A stretch of 64,000 bases of DNA from NCBI GenBank assembly GCA_009602735.1, contig WELA01013853.1:462937-526936 (forward strand), written 5' to 3'. Made by a program: the position numbers and the translations under genes. This DNA comes from Mesotaenium endlicherianum. Lineage: Eukaryota > Streptophyta > Zygnematophyceae > Zygnematales > Mesotaeniaceae. This document shows positions 32,520 through 45,300 of the stretch, one piece after another (the first letter of the stretch is position 1; each line of letters starts with the position of its first letter). The notes under the pieces are model-generated. The model was given only the letters and a program-made list of their open reading frames with translations, was not told the origin of the DNA and did no database searches.

Positions 32520-35500
32520 TTAGCGAGCCCTCTCGCGCGGAGGCTGCGCTAGGACGAGTGGTAGATTCGTGCCTGCAGCAGCGACGAGGAGCTTGTGAGT
32601 CCTAGCGGCTGTGGCCACTGTCGTGGCAGCGACGTCGGCGGCGGTGGTCGCTGCTGCTGTAATCTGGCGCATCGCGTTGTGTTGTGGTGCGTTAATGCTC
32701 ACGGACTTGCGGGCCTGTGCTGTCAGCAGCTTTGCCTGCTGCTGTGGAGAGAGGTGGAGCCCCACGCTCGGTAGCTCTCGCTCCTTGTCCTGGGGCTGGA
32801 GCAGGTCAGCCCCCGCGGAAACGTCGTCATCTTCTGAGCCGCCCTTGCGCATCTGGGTGACGCGGCGTCGGTCCTCGTCATCGCCGAGCGCCATGAAGCC
32901 GTAGAGGGCGGCTGACATGGGTTGCCGATCCAGGATCTCCAACGGTAATGAGGCCGTGCGCGTGCCTCCTGTGCGCCAGTCAGGCCGATAGTATGTGCGC
33001 TTTGTCCAGTTATCCACCGCGGCTCCAATGGGGAAAAGCACGTCCTGCTCCAAGAGGACGTCGAGAGTGTCAGAGCGCGTCATGAGTGCGTGACGATGGA
33101 TCGTCGTCTCATCTTTGGTCTCGAGTCAAAAGGTGAAGGTAAGCGCCATCTGAGTGCGCCTCGTCACGGACTCGGATGTACCCACCGCAGTGTTGATCCG
33201 CTGAGGAGAGACACGGTTGCCAGAGATAGCTGTGACTGATCAGAATTGGCTGTGCGCCGGTAATGAACATGATGCGCTGAGGGGCTTGCTTGTTGACTAG
33301 CACAATCCTTTGCGCGTTGCCCAAAAATTCAACGTTAGGACTGCTGATCAATCTGCGCTCATGCGGGGGTCGAGCGGGAGCGGAGAGCATCGCAGTAGAA
33401 GCTTCTACTATTGGCCTATCCGTGCTCGTGCGGGCACCAGGAGCGCGTGATCAAAGCATCAGCTGGGCAGCCTGCCGGGTTGCCTCCAACGTCACGCCAA
33501 GCTCAGCAAAGGACATTGCCGGCATGCGGTGCAGCGCCAGCAATAACATCTCGGCGCTGAGCTACACCGCCATCACCAGAGAGGCAATTGCGTGCGGTGC
33601 CGGCGCGACTGGCGCTGCTGGCGGGTCCAGGACGCGGAAGGAGCGGGGCAGACGCGGGGCTTCCTCCGTACGCCGTCCTTGGTCAGGACTGTTGCGCTTG
33701 GGTGCGACTGCTGCTCGCCCAGCACCTGCCACACGTGTGCGCTTGCGGGCTGCCTCTTGAGCTGCCGGACCACTGCCAAGTAGCCATGTCTGTGCGCAGG
33801 AGACTAGGGCCTCGGACAGCGCGGCTGTCGTTCTCGGTGCGACTGGCATTGCTACGGGCGGAGCCTCTAGTGGAGACTCTGGTGGTGGCGCTGGCGCCCT
33901 GACAAGGATGGGCGCCTCTGTGGGGACTGGCGCAGGTGTGGGCACGGCTGCAGGGTCCACAGGAACCTTTGCTGGGCCGCTAAGTGGCGCTCCATGATTG
34001 CCCCTGAGGTGGACTAGGCGGGCTGCCGATCCGTTGGCGCCCTTGCCCGCGTGTGCCCCGTGCGATGCTCGGGCGACCCGCTTACGCGCGAACGAATCCT
34101 GCGCAGCCTCGGCAGCGCAAATTTTGCAAGTGCGGGGGTTTTGCGCGCAGCCAGGATTTAAGCCCTGGCTGGGCGATGTTGTGCGCGAGTCGTTTAGTAG
34201 CTCCCTGATGCTCGGGTTGTACAATGGGGTCGGGGATGCCCCCCCCTAATAGGTGATGCCGGCCCCCTTTGCCGTCTGCGCGTTTGTTGGTCCGAGCCAT
34301 ATGCAGGCGCCAAGTGGCGGGACCTGGGAGCAGCTACCAAGCATAGCTGCGTAGGTTGGTGTGCTAGAGGCAAGGAAACCAAGTTGCTGAAACGGACCTC
34401 GCGTCGCCGTCCCTAGCGCCTGACTACAAGCAACAATGCCGGTGCCGGAGCATGGCGCCTCAGATGTCGTACGTGTGCCACAAGGCTGCAGTTGCTAGAA
34501 CCTGCTGCTGGCAGCCAGCAGCAGGCTGCTGTGCTCTTGCCGCTCCCTTGTGCGCAGATCTGCGCACGCGTGTGCGATGCAAGTGCCAAAGTTTGTCGCA
34601 ATTTGCACAGCCGTCTGGCGGGCTTGCAGGAGGTTGCCAACTGTAGCTAGTCCGGCCATGGTCGTCCCTGCTGTCAACACCAAGACCGCGCAGGCCAGGG
34701 GCGTCACCAGCGTCGATGCTGGCTGTGCTGGCGTTGGGGTCGGCTCGTCGCAGGGGCGAACTGTGGCATCGGCTGGCTCGACTGGCTGGATGGGCGTCTG
34801 CCAGCTGTCAATCAATTGGGTTGCCCTTGTCTGCCACTGGCAAAAGCCTGAGCGGGGAGCATGCCGCTGGCAGGGGCGTACAGCGCCCCAAATGCGTCGT
34901 AGCCGGCGCTGGCGTCGCGAGCGCGTAGGCGGGCAATCTCAGCTTTGGCCGCTAACAGCGTATTATTGAGAGCGTTGTAGATGTAGTGGTCCTCACTGGG
35001 AGTCATCACGGTGTTGGTCATGGCCGTGGCCGCCGTCATTGCAGGTTGTCCGCCAGTGTGCGGTTTGCGCATGCCCCGCTGGCCTACCGCGGCGGACGAT
35101 CCGTCACGAGCGCGCCCGTTCTCGAGGTCGCGCTTCTTCTGCAGGCAGATGATCTGCTGGTGGCCTGCTTTGCCACAGTAGGTGCAGTTGCCGGGCTTGC
35201 CTGTCTGCGCGAGCGTGCAGTCACGGCAAAAAATGGCCCACCATCCCGCAAGACCAGCAAGGGTTGCTCGTCGTGGTGGCCATAGAGTTACGGCCACGCT
35301 GAGCTCCGCGCTGCTGATGTTGCTCCGTGCGGCTGCCAGGCTCTGCTTCTCAACTAAAAGGTAAGCGTCCTCCAGGGAGTATTTGGAATCCTTGTGGTTG
35401 ATGAGGGGAGCAATGGCCCTCTCCCACAGACGCGGCTCCACGGCACGCAAGAAGATCTCCACTGCCTCTCAATCAGTAACCGTGCCTACGTCTCTACGCA

Positions 35501-35716
35501 GGTGGGTCAGACGTCGATACATCATGTAGATCGTCTCGTTCTTGCGGCAGTAGAAGTGGTGCAGCTTGTACACCTTCTCCTCCGTGGCGGCATGGAAATC
35601 GTGTTTGAGGACGTCCCAGAAGGCTTGCACTTGGTCAGCTAGTGGGGTCTGAACGTCCCCCACCAGCTCCGTGCGCGTAAGGATCTTGGCTACCTTCTCT
35701 TGGTAGGTGTCGCAGG
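32520..35716 (-). pseudogene. Family A gag-protease fragment (second copy)
   Basis: On the minus strand, Gag begins within EKVAKILTRTELVGD near 35700 and continues in a second frame (AIAPLINHKDSKYSLEDAYL) to a zinc knuckle CTYCGKAGHQQIIC near 35150. A low-complexity spacer follows (34800-33400). The protease lies at 33390-32900 with ITGAQPILIS (the active-site Asp is replaced by Ile-Thr-Gly context) and LLEQDVLFPIG. The linker ends near 32520, before any methyltransferase sequence. Several frameshifts are present. The copy is cut on its upstream side by the satellite at 35716. It is an independent gag-protease relative and keeps TGG where the long copy has TAG at 7154. Confidence 0.75.
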
Positions 35717-38595
35717 TCATCATTCAACATGTGAGAATCCTCTAGCGGAGCGCTCGTTTAAATAACGCCATTTGAAGGAGATAATGCCTACGGTTCAAAA
35801 CGGGTACGCGCACGGTCTAGAATGGGCACGCGGTGGTCCAAAATGGCCAGGCTAAGTCCAAAGCGGCCTCGCAAAGCATTCAAAGTCATCATTCAACATG
35901 TGAGAACCCCTTCGGCGGAGCGCTCAATGAAATCACGCCTTTTGAAGGAGATAACGCCTACGGTCCAAAAGGGTACGCTTACGATCCAGAATGGGCACGC
36001 GGTGGTCCGAGTCGCCACGCTAAGTCCAAAGCGGCCTCGCAAAGCATTCAGAGCCATCATTCAACATGTGCAAAAACTCTAGCAGAGCCCTCTGTCATGA
36101 TTTATTGAGTCGAGGTTAACGTACAAAACCGAGCTCTACATGTGTCAACCATCAACCTAGGAAGACCGAGTTTGCATTGACTTTACGCATCCATATTTTG
36201 ACCTTTTCTAAATTTTCAAGTCACCAACGTATAGCGCGTCAAAGCATCTTCCGAATGGCACCGGTTTTGCGTCGTTTGGCTAAGTATCGAGCGAGATAGG
36301 CGCGATCTAGTTCGCACCCCTTTCGGCCCCTAACGGAAGCACACCAAATGGCAAACTTGTGACTCAATGTACCCAAAGATGACATTGTTGACCATTCGTG
36401 ACCCCAAGGACCCTTAGCTTACTACGCACAAATCCGCAAGCCCTTTAGCCCACGTGAGTCTTGCATGTCCATAGTATAAGTGACTCAATGTATAAGTGCA
36501 TCATTGAGACTATAACTTGGTGACTGCATCAACGACTCCTAGAGGAAGCTTCCTCAAGTTCCAGTTTCACTTTTGAGGCGCTATCTAGGTAGAACCACCC
36601 AAGGTAAGCTCCACCAATGAGAGACACATAGCATATTCTACGTGCATTGCTGTGACTGGTTTGAGTTATGTTTAGCCTATAGGAGTGCTAGTACATGCCT
36701 TGTACACATTAGTGGACATAGGAGAGCCTCCTAGAGTGACTACATGCATTGGATCTGCCGCATACGACGCCGAGTTTCCAGGAGTGTAAGTACTAGAGAT
36801 GTCCCTAGAGGAACATCTTTTTAGAAGTCCCATTCTGCCAGCTGTAAGTAACAGAGTTATCAATAAAGCTTACACTTTTGACTCTTCTGTTTTCAGGACC
36901 ACTTAGTCTCTCTTTTGTTAAGAGCAAACCTTGCTGGCTTCCAGTCACTTGAAGAACTTTACAATTGGTGAGCAAAGTCACAGCTTATACCCCTGCCATA
37001 AGACTACTCTTGAAGATCATGATGTGCTTCCAGTGATCTTTTGGGCCAGCCTTCATTAATTGTATTCCTACCAGTTTACGGTCTTGAGGTGCTCACTCTG
37101 GAGAGTACAGACTCCTTAGAATTAAAACATTTAACGCTTGACTGTCTTTTTGGCTATAAAGCCACATGTATTATAGACTTCATTGCAGCAAAGCCTGCTT
37201 GCTTATTATGCATTGCTTGTGTCAATGATACGCACCCGACCTCCTACCGCACGACAGCTCGTTTAAATGACGCCATTTCAAGGAGATAACGCGTACGGTC
37301 TAAAAGGGTACGCGCACGGTCTAGAATGGGCACGCGGTGGTCGGAATGGCCACGCTAAGTCCAAAGCGGCCTCACAAACCATTCATAGGTTATCATTCAA
37401 CATGTGAGAACCCCTCCGGCGGAGCTCTTGTTTAAATCACGCCTTCTGAAGGAGATAACGCGTACGGTCAAAAAGGGTATGCGCATGGTCCAGAATGGGC
37501 ACGCGGTGGTCCAAATGGCCACGCTAAGTCCAAAGCGGCCTCGCATAGCATTCAGAGTCATCGTTCAACATGTGAGAAAACTCTAGCAGAGCGCTTGTTT
37601 AAATGACGCCATTTCAAGGAGATAACGCCTACGGTCCAAAAGGGTACGCGTACGATCCAGAATGGGCACGCGGTGGTCCGAATGGCCACGATAAGTTTAA
37701 AGCGGCCTTGCAAGGCATTGAGAGTCATCATCCAACATGTGAGAACCCCTCTAACGGAGCGCTTCTTTGAATCACGCCTTTTGAAGGAGATAACGAGTAC
37801 GGTCAAAAAGAGTACGCGCACGGTCCAGAATGGGTACGCGGTTGTCGGAATGGCCATGCTAAGTCCAAAACGGCCTCGCAAAGCATTCATAGGTTATCGT
37901 TCAACGTGTGAGAACCCGTCCGGCGGAGCGCTAGTTTAAATCACGCCTTTTGAAGGAGATAACACCTACGGTCCAAAAAGGTACGCGTACGGTCCAGAAT
38001 GGGCACGCGGTAGTCCGAATGGCCACGCCAAGTCCAAAGCGGCCTTGCAAAGCATTCAAAGTCATCATTAAGCATGTGGGAATCCTCTAGCGGAGCGCCA
38101 GTTTAGATGACGCCATTTGAAACGATGACGCCTACGGTCCAAAACGAGTACGTGCACGGTCTAGAATGGGCACGCGGTGGTCCGAATGGCCACGCTAAGT
38201 CCAAAGCGGCCTCGCAAAGCATTCACAGTCATCATTAAATATGTGAGAACCCTCTAGCGGAGCGCTCGTTTAAATGATGTCATTTTAAAAAGAAAATGCC
38301 TACGGTCCAAGACGGGTACGTGCACGGTCTAGAATGGGCACGCGGTGGTCCGGAATGGCCACGCTAATTCCATTGCGGCCTCGCAAAGCATTCAAAGTCA
38401 TCATCCAATATGTGGGAACCCCTCTAGCGGTGTGCTTGTTCAAATCACGCCTTTTGAAGGAGATAACGCCTACGATTTAAGATGGGTACGTGCACGGTCC
38501 AAAACGGGTACGCGCACGGTGTAGAATGGGCACGCGGTGGTCCGGAATGGCCACGCTAAGTCCAAGGCGGCCTTGCATAGCATTCAAAGTCATCT
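35716..38595. repeat. Satellite array, unit about 167-170 bp
   Basis: A tandem repeat recurs with key phrases CACGCGGTGGTCC, CACGCTAAGTCCAAAGCGGCC, CATTCAACATGTGAGAA, GGAGCGCTCGTTTAAAT and GGAGATAACGCCTACGGTCC. CACGCGGTGG falls at about 35828, 35996, 37333, 37500 and 37667, giving spacings of 167-168; later units vary slightly and some are partial. About ten units remain, excluding the insertion at 36093-37256. The array ends sharply near 38595. Confidence 0.85.
36093..37256 (+). repeat. Solo family A terminal repeat inserted in the satellite
   Basis: A 1164-bp B-A repeat, TGTCATGATT to CGCACGACA, interrupts a satellite unit: CCTC precedes it and GCTC follows, at the point where intact units read GCGCTCGTTT. 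This suggests a short (about 4-bp) target duplication with one change. It has no coding sequence and looks like a solo LTR. Confidence 0.8.
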
Positions 38596-38625
38596 CTTTG
38601 TTTTCATTATTTTGACCTTTTATAT

Positions 38626-39320
38626 TTGCAGAGTTGCTAGTCCGAGATCGTGTCCTTGCAATATAAAGAAAACAGTAGAAAGAGCTCCAACACCACGAAA
38701 ATAAATCGAATTACCAATAGGCAATTGACAATTAATAGACGATCTTTATATCAATAAGTAATCCTTATGCTATTTTGTGGTTATGTGATCACCAACAACT
38801 AACTACACACACTAGCATTATATCACGCACACGTCAAATGCCAGTTAACGAGCATCCATCATGCAATCAGTCAACTTGCATGAGCAAGACTAGAAGGCAG
38901 CTCGTATCAGTTGCTTCTCGTCTTGGATTCATATCTGTCTCAATATGTGGTACAAGAGAGTTGGCCTCGTTTTCAAATACCGAACTCGAGAGCATGCTCT
39001 AATATATGTACATGGAATGAGTTTACAGTTCAATCGCAAGTGCGATGGCATCGCCTACTTGGGAGTTAGCCACGTCGATAGGACCTCGGCTAACCAAATC
39101 CACAGCCATCTCTTGTCATCCCGAATTGCCATCCACCCCAAGGGTGTCATTTGGCCACTCATTTAGCATATCATTTTTAGATGCATAACTAGGCAATTCA
39201 CTGATACCGAGTATGGCAGTCAGCTGATTGTCAAAGAATGTGTGAGTTTGTTGACCAAGAGTAGACTTCAGCCTGCTGCTCTTGGTTGAGTCATTAAGTT
39301 GAATAATATTAAACATTTCA
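38626..39320 (-). repeat. Family C LTR with adjacent primer-site region, degenerate
   Basis: 38626-38695 resembles the sequence between gag and LTR at 56035-56082 (GAGTTGCTAGT...GAGCTCCAACACCAC), and 38696 to about 39320 matches the family C LTR with many differences (CTCGTCTTGGATTCATATCT, GACCTCGGCTAACCAAATCC). The end near GAGTCATTAAGTTGAA is truncated. No gag remains. Confidence 0.7.
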
Positions 39321-40572
39321 GTAGACATATGATTATGCAGGTATGAATCAAAAGCATGCATCATACAAGTGCAATGCAGCTCCATAGGTAGCACATAAGG
39401 AGAAAATAGGCAGTAGGCTAGGCTAAGAGTAGGAAAAATTGAAAAGATATGCAAGTATGCAGAAGAAAAAAGATCATACTTGCATCATTTTCTATTCCTC
39501 TTCCTCATAAGTACAAGTAGAAGCTGATCCTAAGACAATGCAGCCTGAGAAGGAATGCCAGGAGGGACTACAAGTCTTGCTGCCTGAGCAGCTTTCTTTC
39601 GCTCTTGCACTAGGTAAGGTTCCTCCCGCTTTTGGGACGTCCACCACCCTATTCTTGGGTTATGGAGTCAGGCACCTGGAGATAAGAAGTTGTAAATACT
39701 GCACCCTTTCTCAGAAAATGTGTACTGAACAAGTTAGTGTCCAGCCCTACTGCTAAGAATACGTAGTACACCATTGATGTACTGTATGATAAGGAGCAAC
39801 TTGACCTGTAGGCCTGCCCACTAAGCTGAGCTCCTGTATCAAAGACCCTGGCTCACCATACTTGGGAAACTCAACTAGAAGTCTGCAAAACATGCCTACT
39901 GGACACCGCATAGACTTGGTAGCATGTAAAAGTGCTCATTCTCCTAGGCCCCACTGGTCATTCTTAGCCTAAGGAATATACAACCATACAAATTCTAAGG
40001 AAGGCTCACCTACCATCTTAGCTGTATCAAACCCGATCATCCTTAGGTCTTAGGTCAGGATACCTCAAGGCACCTGAAAACATAAACAAGTTGCAGGCAA
40101 TCCCTATGAGGGAAGACACAAGGGCGTCTCGATAACCATACATATGCATTATCTCTGAGACCTTCCTTGGACTAATTGTAGTCTGGTAAAGTCTAGGCAG
40201 TATTTTCTCAACTGTTCTCCTGAGATTTTTTTATTGCTAAAGACTCTGTAGGGTTGGGCAGATTTGAGAGGTTATGCATGCAAAAAACAATTGCCAAAGT
40301 CAATCTAAAGATGTAATCTGTCACTCCTGTTTGTAGCAGACTCAACAGATAGAGTATTACCACTTTGTCTGATGCTAGCAGGTCCTGTAGCTTCATAGCT
40401 ACACACCATTCTTAAAAATTTATCCAATAGGAATCATAGGTCCCCAAGGAACTTGGTAATATCATGCTGAATGCCATCTCCAGGCATGAGTCCTCCAGCT
40501 GGCTCAGAACACGGTGGCAGGCAAATCCAAGACTCTGCCATATAGGGCGAGCATCTGTTCTCAAGGCCAGCA
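39321..40572. other. Unassigned sequence left of the family B element
   Basis: There are only short open frames. It could belong to the older element whose RT remnant lies at 58690-59476 on the other side of the family B insertion, but no domain is readable here. Confidence 0.3.
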
Positions 40573-41316
40573 TGTAAGGTCATAGGTTTATAAAGTGCAT
40601 ATTTTAGTTTCATGAAAGTATGTGTCGATGGTATAGAAGTATAGAGTGCACTTTTGTGGTCATTTTGATATAAAGTTCATCAAATTTGGTCAAGTATTGA
40701 GAGAGTTATGGATTTCCGAAGTTTAATTAGTTTTGAGGTCAGTTGACGACTGTCCTTAATTTGCGGTGAGCGCGACCGTCAGATTGACCGACGGCGTCGA
40801 GCAATCTGGCCCGTTAGAGTGAACTCGAACCTTCACGTAAGTTCGGCTGACGCGGAGTGCCGACTAGGTCGATTGACTCAGAAGTTTCGGTTTAACCTAG
40901 CGCGTCTAAGATAGAATATTCTAGTAATGTCGATGCATGTATGTGGACGTCAATTCGGCCCGACACGTTAGATGAGACTGATCTGGCCTAATCACGAATA
41001 TTCTGGAAGGAACAATTTGACGAACACTTAGGAAATTCCGTAGCTTCCTACTAGAGAGGAGCACTTAGGCAAAAAGCTATAATTAAGCATAACTTCTTTG
41101 TTTCTTATCAGTGTTCACTTCTATAAATTTCTACGGGTTTGTAATGACAAGGCCTTTCATCCTACTTCATTTGTGAGCACTTTCTTGCTACTCAAATTGT
41201 TGAATAATTTTCCTAAGTTTTCTTAGTGATATGCCGCTGCACTCTTTAGTATGATTGCAACTAGTTCTATTCCCCATGAGTCACTATGCTTTCACTAGGG
41301 CACTTTGCGCCTTTCA
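40573..41316 (+). repeat. Family B 5' LTR
   Basis: A 744-bp repeat with TG...CA ends: TGTAAGGTCATAGG to GCGCCTTTCA. It matches 57145-57889 and 30307-31060. Confidence 0.9.
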
Positions 41317-41318
41317 TC

Positions 41319-41330
41319 TGGTATCGGAGC
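41319..41330 (+). other. Family B primer-binding site
   Basis: TGGTATCGGAGC lies two bases after the 5' LTR and resembles the complement of the initiator-Met tRNA 3' end. Confidence 0.8.
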
Positions 41331-41353
41331 TGGGCAAGTTTGCAAACTATATT

Positions 41354-42383
41354 ATGGAGTCGCAGTCGGCAACTGGAGGAGGCAAACATGTTGAGTATGT
41401 TGAGCGCGTGGAGCAGACGGCACCACCTTCGTCAAGGGAGCAACAAGAGATGCAGGCGATGTTGAGGCAAATGGCAAACGCAATTGGAGAAGAAGTCTAC
41501 ACACAGTTTCAACAAAATATGCGCCGGGAGGTGGAGAGAATGGTGCGAGCTGTGGTTGGAAACGCCGCTTCGACGAGTTCGGTACCTGCATCCGTTGTAC
41601 CACCAATTCATGTTAATCCAGTGGTGCAACCGGTTATTCCACCCGCATCGAGGAGTGCGTGCGCCTAAGCTTGAAGTGTACACTGGAGAGCGTGGATCGC
41701 CGCCTGTTCATCAATGGATTTTTGGAGTGAAGAAGTTTATGGAGTATTCTGCGCTCACGCCTGACAGGCAAGTCGCCTTTGTAATTACTTTACTGAAGAA
41801 GAGTGCTGGAGCTTGGTATGAACGAGAAGAGCAGCTGTCTGGAGTTCCTACTACTGCTGATCAACTCATTGAAGGCTTGAAGAAGTAATTTCAACCTATT
41901 GCACCCGAGGCTACTGCTCGAGATCTATTGGTACGCCTTCGTCAACGAGGAAGCGTTCAGGAGTATGTATCGCGCTTCAACAAGCTGGTGCTTCAATGTC
42001 CATCCATGCACGAGTCGGAGATGATGGACAAGTTCAAGAGGGGATGCAAGCCAACTGTGGCCGAGGAAGTGGCGCTCAAGGACCCTACCAGTCTCGGAGG
42101 AATGATGGCATTAGCAACGAGGGTCGACGCTGTGGAGTATAGTGAAAGGCAGTGGGGCAACCACAACTTTGGAGGATATCGCCACTTTGGATTTCAAGCG
42201 CCAAGCACGAGTGTTCAAGGTCCAGTACCTATGGAGTTGGGACTTGTTCAGTACCAGCGCACGCAGCAGAATTCTAAGCCGAGAGGACCCTGCTATGATT
42301 GTGGCAAGCTTGGACATCTGGCCCGAATCTGTCATGTGAAGGCAAAGCAACTTCAACAGCAGGAAAAAGGAGGACGCCAATAA
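41354..42383 (+). pseudogene. Family B Gag
   Basis: Starts MESQSATGGGKHVEYVERVE after the primer site. The frame shifts near 41650, a TAA interrupts at about 41886, and the rest is open to 42383. A retrotransposon Gag core is seen (HQWIFGVKKFMEYSALTPDR; QEYVSRFNKLVLQCP), followed by a zinc knuckle CYDCGKLGHLARICH. The protein would form the particle shell and bind element RNA. Two lesions make this copy non-functional. Confidence 0.82.
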
Positions 42384-42389
42384 GTCGTT

Positions 42390-45300
42390 CTGGGATGTCT
42401 ACTAGCGTGAAGATGGGAACTCACAAGGAGGTTATCCCCAAGAGTCTGCCGAGGAGCGAAAGACAAGATGTTGACAAGCCTATCATTGTGGAAGGAGAAG
42501 TCAACGGCAACAAGGCAAAGTGTATGGTCGACAGTGGCGCAAGTGCAAATTTTGTGCACAAGAAGCTGGTGAAAGAGTGGCAAATCCCTGTGCAGAAGCA
42601 TTATGAGCCTAAGGATGCAATTTTGGCGAATGGGCAGAGACTCAAGTGTGGTTTACCTACGGAAGCTATTCACGTGGAAGTAGCGGGGCATCGGAGTAAG
42701 GAAGTTATGGAGCAGGCAGAGTTGGGTGACCATGAGGTGATATTGGACCGATCATGGCTGAGGAAAGCCAACCCTCAAGTGCACTGGAGCACAGGACAAG
42801 TGAAGGTCCAAGGGCGTGAAGGTCGAATGGAGACAGCGAAACAGGTGGAGGTAGATACGACCACAAGTAACTGTCTTCTGTCAAGCCTGCAAGTTAAAAA
42901 GCCATGCAGGGCAAATCAGGTGAAGGAGATGTACCTTGTTTTGGTGGCCTTGGCCAGGTCATCACATGGAGCAAGCGTGAATCCTAACAGCCTGGGCGAA
43001 TGTACATCACCAAAGGAGCAAGTAGTGGTGTCTGACCCCCTTCCTCAGAAGGAGCAGAGCTCAACAGCTCAAGAGAAGAAGCCTGTTGAGATGCTTGCCC
43101 AAATTAAGGCGCTGTTGGAGGAGTTCAAGTGCATTTTTCTTAAGGAGCTACTTGCAGAACTACCTCCATAGAGAGCTATGGAGCACAAGATCGAGTTGAA
43201 ACCAGGGAGAAAGCCACCAGTGAGACCTGCATATCAACAATTGTTTGCGGAGTTGGATGAGTTGAAGAAGCAGCTGAGAGAGTTATTGGAGAAGGGATTC
43301 ATCTGACCCAGCGAGTCTCCATTTGCAGCGCCAGTCTTATTTGTGAAGAAGAAGGATGGGACTATGAGGATGTGTGTCGACTACCGGGCTCTCAACAAGG
43401 TCACCATCAAGAACAAGTACCCACTTCCACGAGTGGACAAGTTGATTGACAGGCTTGTCGGGGTGAAGTAATTCTCGAAGATCGACTTGAGGAGTGGCTA
43501 TCACCAGGTACAGATTGCGGAAGGAGACGTTCAAAAGACTGCTTTCAGGACTCGCTTTGGTTTGTTCGAGTTCACAGTCATGCCTTTTGGGTTGACTAAT
43601 GCACCTGCTACATTCATGGGACTCGTGAATAGTATCTTCAGACCCTACTTGGACCAGTTTGTGGTGGTATTTTAGGACAACATCCTGATCTATTTGAAGA
43701 CCTTGGAAGAGCATGTGGAGCATCTGAGGAAGGCACTGGAGGTCTTGAGAGGTCACAAGTTATATGGGAAGATGAGCAAGTGCGGCTTTTGTCTCAAGGA
43801 GGTTGAGTTTCTTGGGCACATAGTGGGAGCTGAAGGAGTCAAGGTGGAGTAGAAGAAGGTGCAAGCAGTCAGAGATTGGCCGATACCTGCTGAAATTCAT
43901 CAACTCAAGAGCTTCCTCGGCATGGCAAATTTTTATCGATGATTCATTGAAGGATTTGCCAAGGTGTGTGCACCGCTCACGGACATGTTGAAGAAGCAGG
44001 AGAATTGGCTATGGGGTGACAAGGAGCAGCAAGCCTTCGAAAAGATTAAGGAGTTGTTGACACAGGCACCTGTGTTGGCAATTGCTAGTCCAGAACTTCC
44101 TTTCACCATCATCACGAACGCATCAAACTTCGCAGTGGGAGCCATTCTTCTCCAGGACCAGGGTATCGGATTGCAACCTGTGGCATATGAGAGCAGGAAG
44201 TTGAGTCCTGCTGAGCAACACTATGCAGCACACGAGCGGGAGATGTTGGCTATTATCCAGGCTTTGAGGATTTGGCGATGTTATGTGGACGGCCGGAAGG
44301 TGTTCATCAAGGCCGACCACAAGAGCTTGGAGAAGCTTATGACGCAGCCAACATTGACACCAAGACAGGCAAGGTGGATGGAGTTTCTGTAACAGTTCGA
44401 CCACAAGATTGAGTATTTACTTGGGAAGATCAACCCTGCAGACGCTTTATCCAGGAGGTGTGGCCTTGCAGCTGTCTCCGTCATCAAGGAAAGTATGGAC
44501 TTCAAAGAGAAGCTTCAGAGATGTTATGAGGAGGACCCAGAGTTTGGTGATGGTGGAACAGCTGAGTCCAACTCGAGTATGCAGAAGAAGAACGGCATAT
44601 GGTATTATGGTGATTCCAAGAGAAGGGTGGTACCTGACATCAAGGAGTTACGATACCTACTACTTGCGAAGCATCATGATTGCTTATATGCTGGACACTT
44701 TGGAAGCGAGAAGACGGCAAGCGTGCTGAAGCGGGAGTACTATTGGAGAAATATGGACAAGGACATCGAGGAGTGCAACAGGAGTTGCGATGCGTGCCAG
44801 CGTAACAAGACACCAAATCAAAAGGAGGGAGGTACATTGCAACCCCTGCCTATTCCACAGTATCCTTGGGAGCAGATTGCTATGGACTTCATCACGTCGT
44901 TACCAGTGAGTGGTCAAAGGCACGATGCAGTTTGGGTTGTGTCTGGTCGGCTCAGCAAGATGGCTCACTTCATTCCCATGAAGGAGACTTCTACGGCAGC
45001 AGATGAGGCACGGCTATTCTTTGATCATATTTTCAGGCTACATGGATTGCCGAAGGTGATTGTTTTAAATCGGGAGCCAAGGTTTACTAGCAACTTTTGG
45101 CTGTCATTGTTTACTTTGTTGAGGACCAAGCTGAGTATGAGCACTTCTTATCATCCTCAAACAGACGGGCAGAGAGAGAGGCTCAACAGAACTCTGCAAG
45201 AGGCGCTCATGAGTATCACTATGGAAGACCCTTCAGAGTGGGACAAGAAGCTACCAAGGTTGGAGTTTGCCTACAACAACAGCATGCAGGGATCCACCAA

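Noticed and set aside
35716-38595. Regularly spaced repeats resembling a CRISPR array
   Set aside because: The units are contiguous tandem copies about 167 bp long without unique spacers, in a eukaryotic genome with no cas genes.
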